Source: Beijerinckiaceae bacterium RH AL1 | GTDB lineage: Bacteria > Pseudomonadota > Alphaproteobacteria > Rhizobiales > Beijerinckiaceae | DNA: 64,000 nt | Reading direction: 5' to 3' | NCBI GenBank assembly: GCA_901457705.2 | Contig: LR590083.2 | Span: forward strand, 2,356,597 to 2,420,596 | Part shown: positions 20,971 to 29,810 of the stretch, piece by piece | Layout: each line of letters opens with the position of its first letter | Position numbering within the stretch: the first letter of the stretch is position 1 | Notes under the pieces: generated by a model | Seen by the model: the letters and a program-made list of their open reading frames with translations, nothing else | Databases searched by the model: none | Told to the model about the DNA's origin: nothing | Made by a program: the position numbers and the translations under genes

Positions 20971-21258
20971 ATGTCGGTCGACCAGGCCACCGTCCGCCGC
21001 ATCGCCAAGCTCGCGCGCATCAGGGTGCCCGACGAGGAGATCGCGGGCCTGCAGGGCGAGCTCAACGCGATCCTCGCATTCGTCGAGACGCTCGGCGAGG
21101 TCGACGTCGAAGGCGTCGAGCCGATGACCTCGGTGATGCCGATGCCGATGAAGAAGCGGCGCGACGAGGTGACAGACGGCGAGATCGCCGACCTCGTGAC
21201 GAAGAACGCGCCGGCCTCGGAGGATCACTTCTTCATGGTGCCGAAGGTGATCGAGTGA
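20971..21258 (+). CDS. gatC: Aspartyl/glutamyl-tRNA amidotransferase subunit C
   Basis: A 95-residue GatC, which stabilises GatA in the GatCAB complex that amidates Glu-tRNA(Gln) and Asp-tRNA(Asn). Typical features: [17 protein letters not shown] at the start, the helical [15 protein letters not shown], the Pro-rich belt [19 protein letters not shown], and the end [16 protein letters not shown]. gatA follows after a palindromic repeat; gatB is not in the window. Confidence 0.95.
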   Translation: MSVDQATVRRIAKLARIRVPDEEIAGLQGELNAILAFVETLGEVDVEGVEPMTSVMPMPMKKRRDEVTDGEIADLVTKNAPASEDHFFMVPKVIE

Positions 21259-21266
21259 CGGCTCGC

Positions 21267-21420
21267 ATGCGCCTTCTTCCGCCTGCGGGAGAAGGTGGCC
21301 CCGCGCGTCGGGGTCGGATGAGGGCGTTGCCGGCACGGCTCGGACTCCTTCATCTCCACCCGACACCCCTCATCAGACCCGACGTCGTCGGGCCACCTTC
21401 TTCCGCTTGCGGGAGAAGGG
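21267..21420. repeat. Intergenic palindromic repeat pair, family A
   Basis: Two facing hairpin units (TTCCGCCTGCGGGAGAAGG and TTCCGCTTGCGGGAGAAGG) linked by ACCCGAC/GTCGGGT-type arms fill most of the gap between gatC and gatA. This is the same organisation as at 4706 and 48232. It ends about 20 bases before the gatA start and may affect coupling of the two genes. Confidence 0.8.
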
Positions 21421-21442
21421 AAGCGCCCCGGAACACCAAGCC

Positions 21443-22924
21443 TTGACCGATCTCACCTCCCTCACCCTTGCCGCCGCCCGCGACGGGCTCAAGGCGAAAA
21501 GCTTCTCGGCGACCGAGCTGGCGCAGGCGCATGTCGACGCCGTCGCGGCGGCGAAGCCGCTCAACTGCTTCATCGTCGAGACGCCGGAGTTCGCGCTGCA
21601 GCAGGCGGCGGTCGCCGACGCCAACCTCGCCAAGGGCGAGGCGCGCCCGCTCGAGGGCATCCCGCTCGGGATCAAGGATCTCTACTGCACCGACGGCGTG
21701 CAGACGACGGCGGCGAGCCACATCCTCGAAGGCTTCGTGCCGCCCTACGAATCCACCGTCTCGGCCAACCTCTGGCGCGACGGCGCGGTGATGCTGGGCA
21801 AGCTGAACCTCGACGAGTTCGCCATGGGCTCGTCGAACGAGACCTCGTACTTCGGCCCCGTCGTCTCGCCCTGGCGCCGCGCGGATGACCCGACCGCCAA
21901 GATCGTGCCCGGCGGCTCGTCCGGCGGCTCCGCGGCGGCCGTGGCGGCGCGCCTCTGCTTCGGCGCGACGGCGACCGACACCGGCGGCTCGATCCGCCAG
22001 CCCGCGGCCTTCACGGGCACCGTCGGCATGAAGCCGACCTACGGGCGCTGCTCGCGCTGGGGCATCGTCGCCTTCGCGTCCTCGCTCGACCAGGCCGGCC
22101 CGATCGCCCGCGACGTGCGCGACTGCGCGATCCTGATGCGCGCCATGGCCGGCCACGACCCGAAGGACACGACCTCCGTCGACCTGCCGGTGCCGGACTA
22201 CGAGGCCGCCGTCGGCCAGTCGATCAAGGGCAAGACCATCGGCATCCCGAAAGAGTACCGGATGGACGGCATGGCGCCGGAGATCGCCGCTCTGTGGGAC
22301 GAGGGCATCGCCTGGCTGAAGGACGCCGGCGCCGAGATCCGCGAGATCACCCTGCCCCACACCAAGTACGCGCTCGCCGCCTACTACATCGTGGCGCCGG
22401 CCGAGGCCTCGTCGAACCTCGCGCGCTACGACGGCGTCCGCTACGGCCTCCGCGAGCCCGGTCGCGACATCGTCGACATGTACGAGGCGACGCGCGGCGC
22501 CGGGTTCGGCAAGGAGGTGCGCCGGCGCATCATGATCGGCACCTACGTGCTCTCCGCCGGCTACTACGACGCCTATTACCTGCGCGCGCAGAAGATCAGG
22601 ACGCTGATCAAGCGCGACTTCGAGGAGGTGTTCGCGGCGGGCGTCGACGCGATCCTCACACCCGCCACCCCCTCGGCCGCCTTCGCGCAGGGCGAGAAGG
22701 GCTCCGGCGACCCCATCGAGATGTATCTGAACGACATCTTCACGGTGACGGTGAACATGGCCGGCCTGCCCGGCATCGCCGTGCCGGCCGGGCTTTCGGG
22801 CAACGGCCTGCCGCTCGGCCTGCAGCTGATCGGCCGCGCCTTCGACGAGGAGACGCTGTTCTCGGTCGCCAGCGCAATCGAGCAGGCCGCGCCGAAGCTC
22901 GAGCTGCCGGAAAGATGGTGGTGA
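21443..22924 (+). CDS. gatA: Aspartyl/glutamyl-tRNA amidotransferase subunit A
   Basis: A 493-residue amidase that releases ammonia from glutamine for tRNA amidation. The Ser-cisSer-Lys triad is visible: Lys in [12 protein letters not shown], the two serines in [17 protein letters not shown] and the [10 protein letters not shown] loop. TTG 21443 gives [15 protein letters not shown], which matches the family's start and length; an earlier TTG would begin inside the repeat. gatB does not follow; the next gene belongs to the N-oxygenase cassette at 23075. Confidence 0.95.
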   Translation: MTDLTSLTLAAARDGLKAKSFSATELAQAHVDAVAAAKPLNCFIVETPEFALQQAAVADANLAKGEARPLEGIPLGIKDLYCTDGVQTTAASHILEGFVPPYESTVSANLWRDGAVMLGKLNLDEFAMGSSNETSYFGPVVSPWRRADDPTAKIVPGGSSGGSAAAVAARLCFGATATDTGGSIRQPAAFTGTVGMKPTYGRCSRWGIVAFASSLDQAGPIARDVRDCAILMRAMAGHDPKDTTSVDLPVPDYEAAVGQSIKGKTIGIPKEYRMDGMAPEIAALWDEGIAWLKDAGAEIREITLPHTKYALAAYYIVAPAEASSNLARYDGVRYGLREPGRDIVDMYEATRGAGFGKEVRRRIMIGTYVLSAGYYDAYYLRAQKIRTLIKRDFEEVFAAGVDAILTPATPSAAFAQGEKGSGDPIEMYLNDIFTVTVNMAGLPGIAVPAGLSGNGLPLGLQLIGRAFDEETLFSVASAIEQAAPKLELPERWW

Positions 22925-23012
22925 CCACAACCATCCGACGTCTGCAGCGCACGCGCTGACGCTGCGGCGGGGTGTCAACTGGTCGCGCTTTGGAACACGC
23001 GGGCACCGGCGC

Positions 23013-23057
23013 GATTGCACAGGTCCTTGGCAGCGCATGCTGCTGCTTTGTGCAATC
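23013..23057 (+). promoter_or_regulatory. Long inverted repeat upstream of the N-oxygenase cassette
   Basis: Perfect nine-base arms GATTGCACA and TGTGCAATC enclose a second inner stem GCAGC-GCAT-GCTGC. The structure ends 17 bases before the start codon at 23075. As DNA it is a candidate operator; as RNA it would be a two-tier hairpin in the leader that could control translation. It could also end gatA transcription, although no T-run follows. Confidence 0.5.
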
Positions 23058-23074
23058 CAGAACCCCGGGCCAGC

Positions 23075-23815
23075 ATGTTGCGTCTATCGGATCTCACGAC
23101 CCTTCCTGACGATCCCATTCCTTTGCCGACGAACAACCGCTCGCACCCGCTGGCAGAGCAGTTTCGCCGCTTTATCCAAGCCGAGTCGTTCCCTTGCGTC
23201 GGCGCGAAGTCGGCGCTCTCGAAGGGCCAGCTCACGATCATTGTTGCAAAAGACATCGGCAGCGCTGCCGACGATCTGCGCATCTTCACCGCGATGCTCG
23301 GTTTCATCGCCACCTACCGCCGAAATCCGAAGCTCTTCCAGAGCTTCGCCGTGGTCTTCGACGATGCGGCGCACGGGTCGGAGGAAGAATTCGAGCGGCA
23401 TCTTTGGGCGCGCGTCCAGTCGCTGTGCGACAACGATGCGCGCCTGGGACATCCGTGGGACAACCGTGTCGCGTCGGACGCCGACAACCCTCATTTCTCG
23501 CTCAGCGTCGCGGGGGAGGCCTTCTTCGTTGTCGGCCTGCATCCGCAAGCAAGCCGGCCGGCGCGCCGCTTTCGATCGTCGGCGCTCGTCTTCAACCTGC
23601 ACGATCAGTTCGAACGCCTGCGCGCGGACGGGCGGTACGAGAAGCTCCGCGCGACCATTCTGGAGCGCGACGAAGCGCTGGCCGGATCGATCAACCCGAT
23701 GCTGATGCGGCACGGCGAGCTGTCGGAGGCGCGACAGTACAGCGGCCGGCTCGTCGACGACGACTGGCGCTGTCCCTTCCATGCCTCACACTCTGCAAGC
23801 GCTCCCCGTGGCTGA
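23075..23815 (+). CDS. YqcI/YcgG family protein, GntA-type heme N-oxygenase
   Basis: A 246-residue protein with the features of the YqcI/YcgG family throughout: FPCVGAKSALSKGQL, FVVGLHPQASRPARRF, ALVFNLHDQFERLR, INPMLMRHGELSEARQYSG and the closing WRCPFH. Characterised relatives are heme enzymes that hydroxylate a guanidino nitrogen (arginine or an arginine derivative) in guanitoxin, cycloserine, argolaphos and graminine pathways. Its substrate here is unknown. The 3' end overlaps the PLP enzyme. The start ATG follows a strong inverted repeat. Codon choice looks less GC-extreme than in gatA, hinting at transfer. Confidence 0.85.
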   Translation: MLRLSDLTTLPDDPIPLPTNNRSHPLAEQFRRFIQAESFPCVGAKSALSKGQLTIIVAKDIGSAADDLRIFTAMLGFIATYRRNPKLFQSFAVVFDDAAHGSEEEFERHLWARVQSLCDNDARLGHPWDNRVASDADNPHFSLSVAGEAFFVVGLHPQASRPARRFRSSALVFNLHDQFERLRADGRYEKLRATILERDEALAGSINPMLMRHGELSEARQYSGRLVDDDWRCPFHASHSASAPRG

Positions 23816-25286
23816 CCTCGACCAGACCTCCGCGCCGGTGCTCGAGGCCCTCGAGATCGTCCAGCGTAAAACTATCGCCGGCTTTGGCGGGCCCGGCCAC
23901 GACGAAGGGCACGGCGTCAGCGATGATGTGGCCGACCTGCTCGGCCGTCAGGTCTTCCACGCCGATGTTCTGACGCCGAAAGGCTTGGACGATCGGCGGC
24001 AATCAGCACAGGTCATGGCGCGGGCCACAGCCCTGGCGGCAGCGGCTTGGGGCGCCGACCACTGCATGTTCTCGACGGGCGGGTCGACGCAGGCGCTCCA
24101 GACGGTCTTCGCTGCCGTCGCGAAGCCCGGCGACATGGTGCTCGTCGCGCAGAACGCGCATCGCACCGACTTCACCGCCGCCATCTACGCCGGGCTCGAC
24201 ATCCGCGCCGTGCCGCCCGAGCCCGATCGCGCGCGCGACCTCGAGCTCGGCATGTCGGCAGCGACCTTGGAGTCGATGCTCGATGCCTACCCGCAGGCCA
24301 AAGCCGTCGTCGCGGTCAGCCCGACCATCTACGGGGCGACGAGCGACATTCGTGCGCTCGCCGATCTCTGCCACCGGCGCGGCGTCATCCTCGTGATCGA
24401 TGCCGCATGGGGCGCGCCCTATCCCTTCAGCGACTCGCTGCCGCGCAATCCACTCGACGACGGCGCGGACGTCATGGTCGTCAGCGTCCACAAGACGATG
24501 GCGGCGCTTGCGCAGGGATCGGCCCTGCTGCTGACAGGCGACCGCGTGGATCGCGAGCGCTTCAACATGGTCTACGAGATGTTCCAGACGACCAGCCCGT
24601 CGGTGCCGATCCTGGCGAGCATCGATGCAACGCGCCGGGACAATGCGCTTCACGGCGATGCCTACTGGAGAAGGATCGTCGCTCTTGCGGAACGCGTCCG
24701 GGCCGGACTTGCGGCGATCGACGGCGTCGAGGTGCGCGGCCGCGAGATGATCAACGGCGTCGGCGTCTTCGACATCGATGCGACGAAGGTCGTCTTCGAC
24801 GTCTCTGGTCTCGGCATGACTGGGAGCCAGGCTGACGAATGGCTGCAGCGCGAACGACGGGTCAGCGTCGTCGTGAGCGATGCCCGCCACCTCGTCGCCG
24901 TGCTGGGCATCGGAAAGACCGACGAATTCGTGGAGCGCTTGATCCAAGGAGTGCGCGACCTGGCGGGCGCCGCCCAGAGCGATCACTCGCACTTCTGTCG
25001 GATCCCCGACGACGTGCCGCGCTACGCCGACCTGACCCTGGAGTTCGCCATGCCCGCCGGGGACGCCTTCTACGGCGAGGTCGAGCACGTCACCTATGAC
25101 GATGCGATCGGTCGGATCGCCGCCGAGATCGTCGCTCCGGCGCCGCCTGAGATCCCGCGGCTCATGCCGGGCCAGAGGATCGAGGCGGCGCATGTCGCCT
25201 TTCTCAAAGGCGCGGCGGCGACCGGCGCGGTGATCCCGGATCCCGGCCAGCACGGGGCCGGGCTCGTGCGGGTCGTGCGCTCATGA
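23781..25286 (+). CDS. PLP enzyme of the Orn/Lys/Arg decarboxylase fold
   Basis: A 501-residue fold type I PLP enzyme. The cofactor pocket is visible as MFSTGGSTQALQ, the ring-nitrogen Asp in VLVIDAAWGAPYPF and the Schiff-base Lys in VVSVHKTMAALAQGS. GPGHDEGHG near the N terminus and the C-terminal arm beginning at PGDAFYGEV match the Orn/Lys/Arg decarboxylase group. It lacks an N-terminal response-regulator wing. ATG 23781 overlaps the upstream gene by 35 bases; GTG 23808 is an alternative with an 8-base overlap. Its stop overlaps the DUF1989 start. Probable substrates are arginine, N-hydroxyarginine or a relative; decarboxylation is inferred from the fold. Confidence 0.85.
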   Translation: MPHTLQALPVADLDQTSAPVLEALEIVQRKTIAGFGGPGHDEGHGVSDDVADLLGRQVFHADVLTPKGLDDRRQSAQVMARATALAAAAWGADHCMFSTGGSTQALQTVFAAVAKPGDMVLVAQNAHRTDFTAAIYAGLDIRAVPPEPDRARDLELGMSAATLESMLDAYPQAKAVVAVSPTIYGATSDIRALADLCHRRGVILVIDAAWGAPYPFSDSLPRNPLDDGADVMVVSVHKTMAALAQGSALLLTGDRVDRERFNMVYEMFQTTSPSVPILASIDATRRDNALHGDAYWRRIVALAERVRAGLAAIDGVEVRGREMINGVGVFDIDATKVVFDVSGLGMTGSQADEWLQRERRVSVVVSDARHLVAVLGIGKTDEFVERLIQGVRDLAGAAQSDHSHFCRIPDDVPRYADLTLEFAMPAGDAFYGEVEHVTYDDAIGRIAAEIVAPAPPEIPRLMPGQRIEAAHVAFLKGAAATGAVIPDPGQHGAGLVRVVRS

Positions 25287-25888
25287 AGAACGAGATCGCA
25301 GTGTCGCAAGTCCATGAGATCCCGCCGCGTTCGGGCACCGCGTTCGTCCTCGCGCAGGGCCAGAAGCTCACGGTGATCGATCCCCGCGGGGAGCAGGTCG
25401 CCGACCTCCTCGCCTTCAATCGACACGATGTCGACGAGGTGATCTCGTCGGGCCGCACGCTCGATTACGCAAGCCGCATCTATCTCACGACCGCAGACCA
25501 GCTCTTTTCCAACCGAAGCAACGTCATGCTGCGGATCGTCGAGGACACGGTCGGGCGACACGACTTTCTGCTGACGCCGTGCTCGAAAGATACGTTCCGC
25601 ATCATCTACGGCGATCGGGAGCCGCATCGCGGATGCTTTGGGAACCTCGCCGAAGCGCTGGCACCCTTCGGCATCGGCCCAGATCGCATCCCTGTCGCCT
25701 TCAACTGCTTCATGAATGTGCCTGTCGATGGCGAGACCGGCGTGTTGCGTGTCGAGCCGCCGCGCAGCAAGGCGGGCGATCACATCACGTTCCTGGCGGA
25801 GCAGGATCTGATCATCGGCCTAACCGCCTGCTCGGCGCTTCAGTCGAACAACGGCAGCTTCAAGCCCATCCACTATCGCATCGATTGA
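25283..25888 (+). CDS. DUF1989 (urea carboxylase-associated / carboxyguanidine deiminase-like) protein
   Basis: A 201-residue DUF1989 protein: the N-terminal IPPRSGTAFVLAQGQKLTVID, the middle SRIYLTTADQLFSNRSNVML, the cysteines LLTPCSKDTF and HRGCFGNL, and the end FNCFMNVPVDG plus LTACSALQSNNGSFKPIHYRI. Members are known as urea-carboxylase-associated proteins, and two form carboxyguanidine deiminase (CgdA/CgdB) in guanidine use. Here only one copy is present and no urea carboxylase gene is near. Coupled by ATGA overlap to the PLP gene, it probably works on a guanidine- or urea-like product of the cassette. Confidence 0.88.
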   Translation: MKNEIAVSQVHEIPPRSGTAFVLAQGQKLTVIDPRGEQVADLLAFNRHDVDEVISSGRTLDYASRIYLTTADQLFSNRSNVMLRIVEDTVGRHDFLLTPCSKDTFRIIYGDREPHRGCFGNLAEALAPFGIGPDRIPVAFNCFMNVPVDGETGVLRVEPPRSKAGDHITFLAEQDLIIGLTACSALQSNNGSFKPIHYRID

Positions 25889-25921
25889 CGCGACGGCCGG
25901 TGCGGGACAAAGCCTTCCCGC

Positions 25922-26296
25922 ATGCAGACGATCCTAATTGTCATCGCGCTACACGTCGCCATGGGCGCGACTTGGGGCTTGACCACGCTCGGCGTCGCCG
26001 GCTTCGGCCGGGCGCGCGCTTCGTGGCTGCGGCTGATGCTGGTCGTGGCCGTGATCAACATGCTGGCCGGTATCTATCTCTGGCACGCGCTTCACCGCGG
26101 CACCTGGGGCCCAGGCGAGCGCTGGCTGGTCGTCGGCTCGTTCTGCGCGATGATCGCGATCGGCCTGCAGGCGCCGATCGCGCTCACCATGCCGCCGGAT
26201 TCGCGCCGCCTCGAGCCGGCGGCGCTCTGGGTCTACCGAGCGACCGCCCTTCTCGTCGTGGCAGCCGCGGCTGCGATGATCGCCTCCAAGGCCTGA
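25922..26296 (+). CDS. Small integral membrane protein
   Basis: A 124-residue protein with about four membrane helices (ILIVIALHVAMGATWGLTTL at the start, VVAVINMLAGIYLWHAL, a third near residue 80 and a C-terminal LLVVAAAAAMIASKA). Short loops carry charged residues; no cysteine or histidine cluster is seen. It follows the DUF1989 gene by 33 bases on the same strand and could be a membrane partner of the cassette or an unrelated neighbour. No family recognised. Confidence 0.6.
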   Translation: MQTILIVIALHVAMGATWGLTTLGVAGFGRARASWLRLMLVVAVINMLAGIYLWHALHRGTWGPGERWLVVGSFCAMIAIGLQAPIALTMPPDSRRLEPAALWVYRATALLVVAAAAAMIASKA

Positions 26297-26309
26297 CGTT
26301 CAAGGCCTT

Positions 26310-26342
26310 GGCCCGGACGGCGCGTCGCGGCGCCTCCGGGCC
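26310..26342. terminator. Strong GC hairpin between convergent genes
   Basis: GGCCCGGA pairs with TCCGGGCC and an inner GGCGC pairs with GCGCC around a short loop, leaving one bulged base. The hairpin lies between the small membrane protein and pntB, whose genes converge, and could terminate both. There is no T-run on either side. Confidence 0.5.
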
Positions 26343-26355
26343 GGCAGCGAAGCGG

Positions 26356-27756
26356 CTATTCCAGGTTCTTCAGGATCGACTCGACGGTCTTCTTGGCGTC
26401 GCCGAAGAGCATCATCGTGTTGTCGCGGAAGAACAGCTCGTTCTCGACGCCGGCGTAGCCCGAGGACATGCCGCGCTTCAGGAAGAAGACGGTGCGCGCC
26501 TTCTCGACGTCGAGGATCGGCATGCCGTAGATCGCCGACGACTTGTCGGTCTTGGCGGCCGGGTTGGTTACGTCGTTGGCGCCGATGACGAAGGCGACGT
26601 CGGTTTGCGAGAACTCGTTGTTGATGTCCTCGAGCTCGTACACTTCGTCATAGGGCACGTTGGCCTCGGCGAGCAGCACGTTCATGTGACCGGGCATGCG
26701 GCCGGCCACCGGATGGATGGCGTACTTCACGTCGACGCCCTTCTCCACGAGCTTGTCGGCCATCTCGCGCAGAGCGTGCTGGGCCTGCGACACCGCCATG
26801 CCGTAGCCCGGCACGATGATGACGGAGGACGCGTTTTCCATCGTGAACGCGGCGTCTTCCGCCGAGCCCTGCTTGACCGGCCGCGTCTCCTTCTCGCCGT
26901 CGCCGGCCCCCGACGTCTCGCCGCCGAAGCCGCCGAGGATGACCGAGATGAAGGAGCGGTTCATGCCCTTGCACATCACGTAGGACAGGATCGCGCCCGA
27001 CGAGCCGACCAGCGAGCCGGTGATGATGAGGGCGAGGTTGCCGAGCGTGAAGCCGATGCCCGCGGCGGCCCAGCCGGAGTACGAGTTCAACATCGACACG
27101 ACGACGGGCATGTCGGCGCCGCCGATCGGGATGATGATCAGGAAGCCGAGCGCGAACGAGCCCAGCGCGATCAGCCAGAAGATCCAATGGCTTTGGGCGA
27201 AGAAGAACGCCACGATCAGCGCGACGATCGTCAGCGCGAGCGCGATGTTGATGAGGTGGCGCTGCGGCAGGATGATCGGCTTGCCCGACATGCGGCCGTC
27301 GAGCTTCAGGAAGGCGATGATCGAGCCCGTGAAGGTGATCGCGCCGATGGCGAGACCGATCGACATCTCGATCGTAGAGGCGGGGTGGATATTGCCCGGC
27401 TCGCCGATGCCGAAGGCCTGGGGCGCGTAGGCGGCGCCGGCCGCCACCATGACGGCGGCGAGGCCGACGAGCGCATGGAAGGCCGCGACGAGCTGCGGCA
27501 TGTCGGTCATCTTGACCGTGCGGGCGCGCCAGGCGCCGATGCCGCCGCCGATCGCCACCGCGAGGAGGCCGAAGATCCAGGCCGAGACGTCGGCCGGCGG
27601 CTTGAGGGCCAGCGTGGTCAGCACGGCGAGCCCCATGCCGAACATGCCGTAGCGGTTGCCCATGCGCGCCGTCGGCGGCGACGAGAGGCCGCGCAGCGCC
27701 ATGATGAAGAGGATGCCGGCTACGAGATAGAGGACGGCCGCGACATTGACGTTCAT
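26356..27756 (-). CDS. pntB: NAD(P) transhydrogenase subunit beta
   Basis: A 466-residue inner-membrane protein: nine or so helices, then the cytosolic NADP(H)-binding domain with the VPGYGMAVSQAQHALREM motif, GHMNVLLAEANVPYDEV, and the end VIGANDVTNPAAKTD plus FLKRGMSSGYAGVENELF. With the two alpha subunits it couples proton entry to reduction of NADP by NADH. It is the last gene of a three-gene unit (subunit A1 at 28253, A2 at 27763), each separated by only a few bases. Confidence 0.97.
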   Translation of the reverse strand: MNVNVAAVLYLVAGILFIMALRGLSSPPTARMGNRYGMFGMGLAVLTTLALKPPADVSAWIFGLLAVAIGGGIGAWRARTVKMTDMPQLVAAFHALVGLAAVMVAAGAAYAPQAFGIGEPGNIHPASTIEMSIGLAIGAITFTGSIIAFLKLDGRMSGKPIILPQRHLINIALALTIVALIVAFFFAQSHWIFWLIALGSFALGFLIIIPIGGADMPVVVSMLNSYSGWAAAGIGFTLGNLALIITGSLVGSSGAILSYVMCKGMNRSFISVILGGFGGETSGAGDGEKETRPVKQGSAEDAAFTMENASSVIIVPGYGMAVSQAQHALREMADKLVEKGVDVKYAIHPVAGRMPGHMNVLLAEANVPYDEVYELEDINNEFSQTDVAFVIGANDVTNPAAKTDKSSAIYGMPILDVEKARTVFFLKRGMSSGYAGVENELFFRDNTMMLFGDAKKTVESILKNLE

Positions 27757-27762
27757 CGTGGC

Positions 27763-28215
27763 TCAGCCCTTCTTCTTGTACATGCCGAGCATGCGCTCGG
27801 TGACGAGGAACCCGCCGAAGATGTTCACCGAGGCGAGGAGCAGCGCGAAGAAGCCGAACACGCGCGCCCACACCGGCCCGTCGTTGCCGATGCCCGAAGC
27901 GTCGACGCCGACCGCGAGCAGCGCGCCGACGACGATGACCGACGAGATCGCATTCGTGACGCTCATCAGCGGCGTGTGCAGCGCCGGCGTCACCGACCAG
28001 ACGACGTAGTAGCCGACGAAGCAGGCCAGCGCGAAGATCGCGATGCGGAAGACGAACGGGTCGATCGCGCCGTTCGACGCGACATGCGCGGCCGCGCCGG
28101 CGGCATGTCCGATCTGGTCGGCATAAGCCTGCGCCGCGTCGGCCGCCGCGCGGGCGGTGTCGGCGGCCTGCTGGGCCTTCTCGAGCAATTGCTGGTTCGC
28201 GACGTCTGACGCCAT
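27763..28215 (-). CDS. pntAB: NAD(P) transhydrogenase subunit alpha part 2
   Basis: A 150-residue membrane subunit with three helices after an Ala/Gln-rich coiled N terminus ([20 protein letters not shown]). [20 protein letters not shown] is the conserved membrane signature. ATG 28215 has GAGAG ten bases upstream; GTG 28224 is an alternative in the same frame that adds three residues. The split alpha subunit is the normal arrangement in alphaproteobacteria. Confidence 0.93.
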   Translation of the reverse strand: MASDVANQQLLEKAQQAADTARAAADAAQAYADQIGHAAGAAAHVASNGAIDPFVFRIAIFALACFVGYYVVWSVTPALHTPLMSVTNAISSVIVVGALLAVGVDASGIGNDGPVWARVFGFFALLLASVNIFGGFLVTERMLGMYKKKG

Positions 28216-28252
28216 GGGGATCACACTCTCGAAATGAAGGGTCGGGGCGCGC

Positions 28253-29392
28253 TCAGGCGGCCTCGGTGAAGTTCGGATGGACGAGCTTGCCGTCCCTGGT
28301 CAGCAGCGTCGCCTTGACGAGCTCGTCGTCCCACGGAATCGAGAACGCCTTGCTTTCCTTGTCGAAGAACGTCTCGACGAAGGCATAGAGGTTCTTGGCG
28401 TAGAGCTGCGATGCGGTCTGCGGCACGGCGCCCGCGAGGTTCAGCGCGCCGACGATCTTGACGCCGTTGTCGGTGACGAAGGTCTCGCCGGGCTTCGTCA
28501 GCTCGCAATTGCCGCCGCGCTCGGCGGCGAGGTCGACGATGACCGAGCCCGGCTTCATCGATTCGACCATCTTGGCCGAGACGAGCCTCGGCGCCGGCTT
28601 TCCGGGGATCAGCGCGGTGCAGACGACGATGTCCTGCTTGGCGATGTGCTCGGCGACGAGCTCGGCCTGCTGGCGCTTGTAGTCGTCCGACATCTCCTTG
28701 GCGTAGCCGGCGGCGGTCTCGGCCTCCTTGAATTCCTTGTTCTGCACCGCGACGAACTTCGCGCCGAGCGACTCGACCTGCTCCTTCGTCGCGGGACGCA
28801 CGTCGGTGGCGGTGACGACGCCGCCGAGCCGGCGCGCCATGGCGATCGCCTGCAGGCCCGCGACGCCGACGCCCATGATGAACATCTTCGCCGCGGCGAC
28901 GGTGCCGGCCGCGGTGGTCATCATCGGGATGGCGCGGCCGAACTCGCTCGCCGCGTCGATCACCGCGCGGTAGCCGGCGATATTTGCCTGCGAGGAGAGC
29001 ACGTCCATCACCTGCGCGCGGGTGATGCGCGGCATGAACTCCATGGCGAAGGCGGACGCGCCCTTTTCCGCCAGCGACTTCAGCGCGTCGACGTTGCCGT
29101 AGGGGTCCATGATGCCGACGACGGCGGCGCCGCCCTTGAGGCCGTTGAGATCGTCGGCGCTCGGGCGGCGCACCCGCAGCACGACGTCGGCGTCGCGGAT
29201 CGCCTCCTCGGCGGAATGGACGATCGTCGCGCCAGCGGCCTCGTAGGCGTCGTCGAGGAAGCCGGAGCCGAAGCCGGCCCCGGACTGGACGGCGACCTCG
29301 GCATTCAAGGCCTTGAAACGCTTGACGGTCTCCGGCGTGGCCGCGACGCGATGTTCCGACTTGTCGTTTTCCGCGGGGACGGCGATGCGCAT
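28253..29392 (-). CDS. pntAA: NAD(P) transhydrogenase subunit alpha part 1
   Basis: A 379-residue soluble NAD(H)-binding subunit related to alanine dehydrogenase. It begins [20 protein letters not shown], has the hydrogen-transfer region [22 protein letters not shown] and the nucleotide loop [20 protein letters not shown], and ends in [10 protein letters not shown]. It is first in the pnt unit, 37 bases ahead of part 2. The cytochrome oxidase subunit IV-like gene lies upstream. Confidence 0.96.
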   Translation of the reverse strand: MRIAVPAENDKSEHRVAATPETVKRFKALNAEVAVQSGAGFGSGFLDDAYEAAGATIVHSAEEAIRDADVVLRVRRPSADDLNGLKGGAAVVGIMDPYGNVDALKSLAEKGASAFAMEFMPRITRAQVMDVLSSQANIAGYRAVIDAASEFGRAIPMMTTAAGTVAAAKMFIMGVGVAGLQAIAMARRLGGVVTATDVRPATKEQVESLGAKFVAVQNKEFKEAETAAGYAKEMSDDYKRQQAELVAEHIAKQDIVVCTALIPGKPAPRLVSAKMVESMKPGSVIVDLAAERGGNCELTKPGETFVTDNGVKIVGALNLAGAVPQTASQLYAKNLYAFVETFFDKESKAFSIPWDDELVKATLLTRDGKLVHPNFTEAA

Positions 29393-29484
29393 GGAGAACT
29401 CCGCTAAGCGTCGGCTAACGCTGCGACGCTTCGATCGATTTCAGGATCTGTCGCTTGGGGGAGGCAGGGCCGCCAGAAACAGGC

Positions 29485-29634
29485 TCAACCCCACATGTAG
29501 GCAAGAAAGACCAGGATCAGCACGACGATGCCGGCGATCCACTTCATCAGGGTCAGGAAGAGCGCGTACGTGGCCTCGTGCTCGGCATAGTCCATGTCCT
29601 GATGGCCGGCGGAGGCAGGAGTGGTATCGCTCAT
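29485..29634 (-). CDS. aa3-type cytochrome c oxidase subunit IV
   Basis: A 49-residue protein with a polar N terminus (HQDMDYAEHEATYALFL) and a single membrane helix (MKWIAGIVVLILVFLAYMWG). This is the compact subunit IV of bacterial aa3 oxidase; its gene sits upstream of pntAA in many relatives rather than with the main oxidase subunits. ATG 29634 starts the conserved part; the in-frame extension upstream is Arg/Gly-rich and unlike the family. Confidence 0.88.
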   Translation of the reverse strand: MSDTTPASAGHQDMDYAEHEATYALFLTLMKWIAGIVVLILVFLAYMWG

Positions 29635-29810
29635 AACATCCTCGGTCTTCGGCCGTCCGGATCCTTCTGACGAGCCGGTCTCAGCCACGTTTCCGCCACC
29701 CCTTACCCGGGGTCGGCCCCTATTGCGGCGAAGCTTTTGCAACGTTCGAGCGACATGGCAAGGGGGCGAACCCGCCGAAATGCCTCATTTCTTTTGGCCG
29801 GGGCCTAAAT

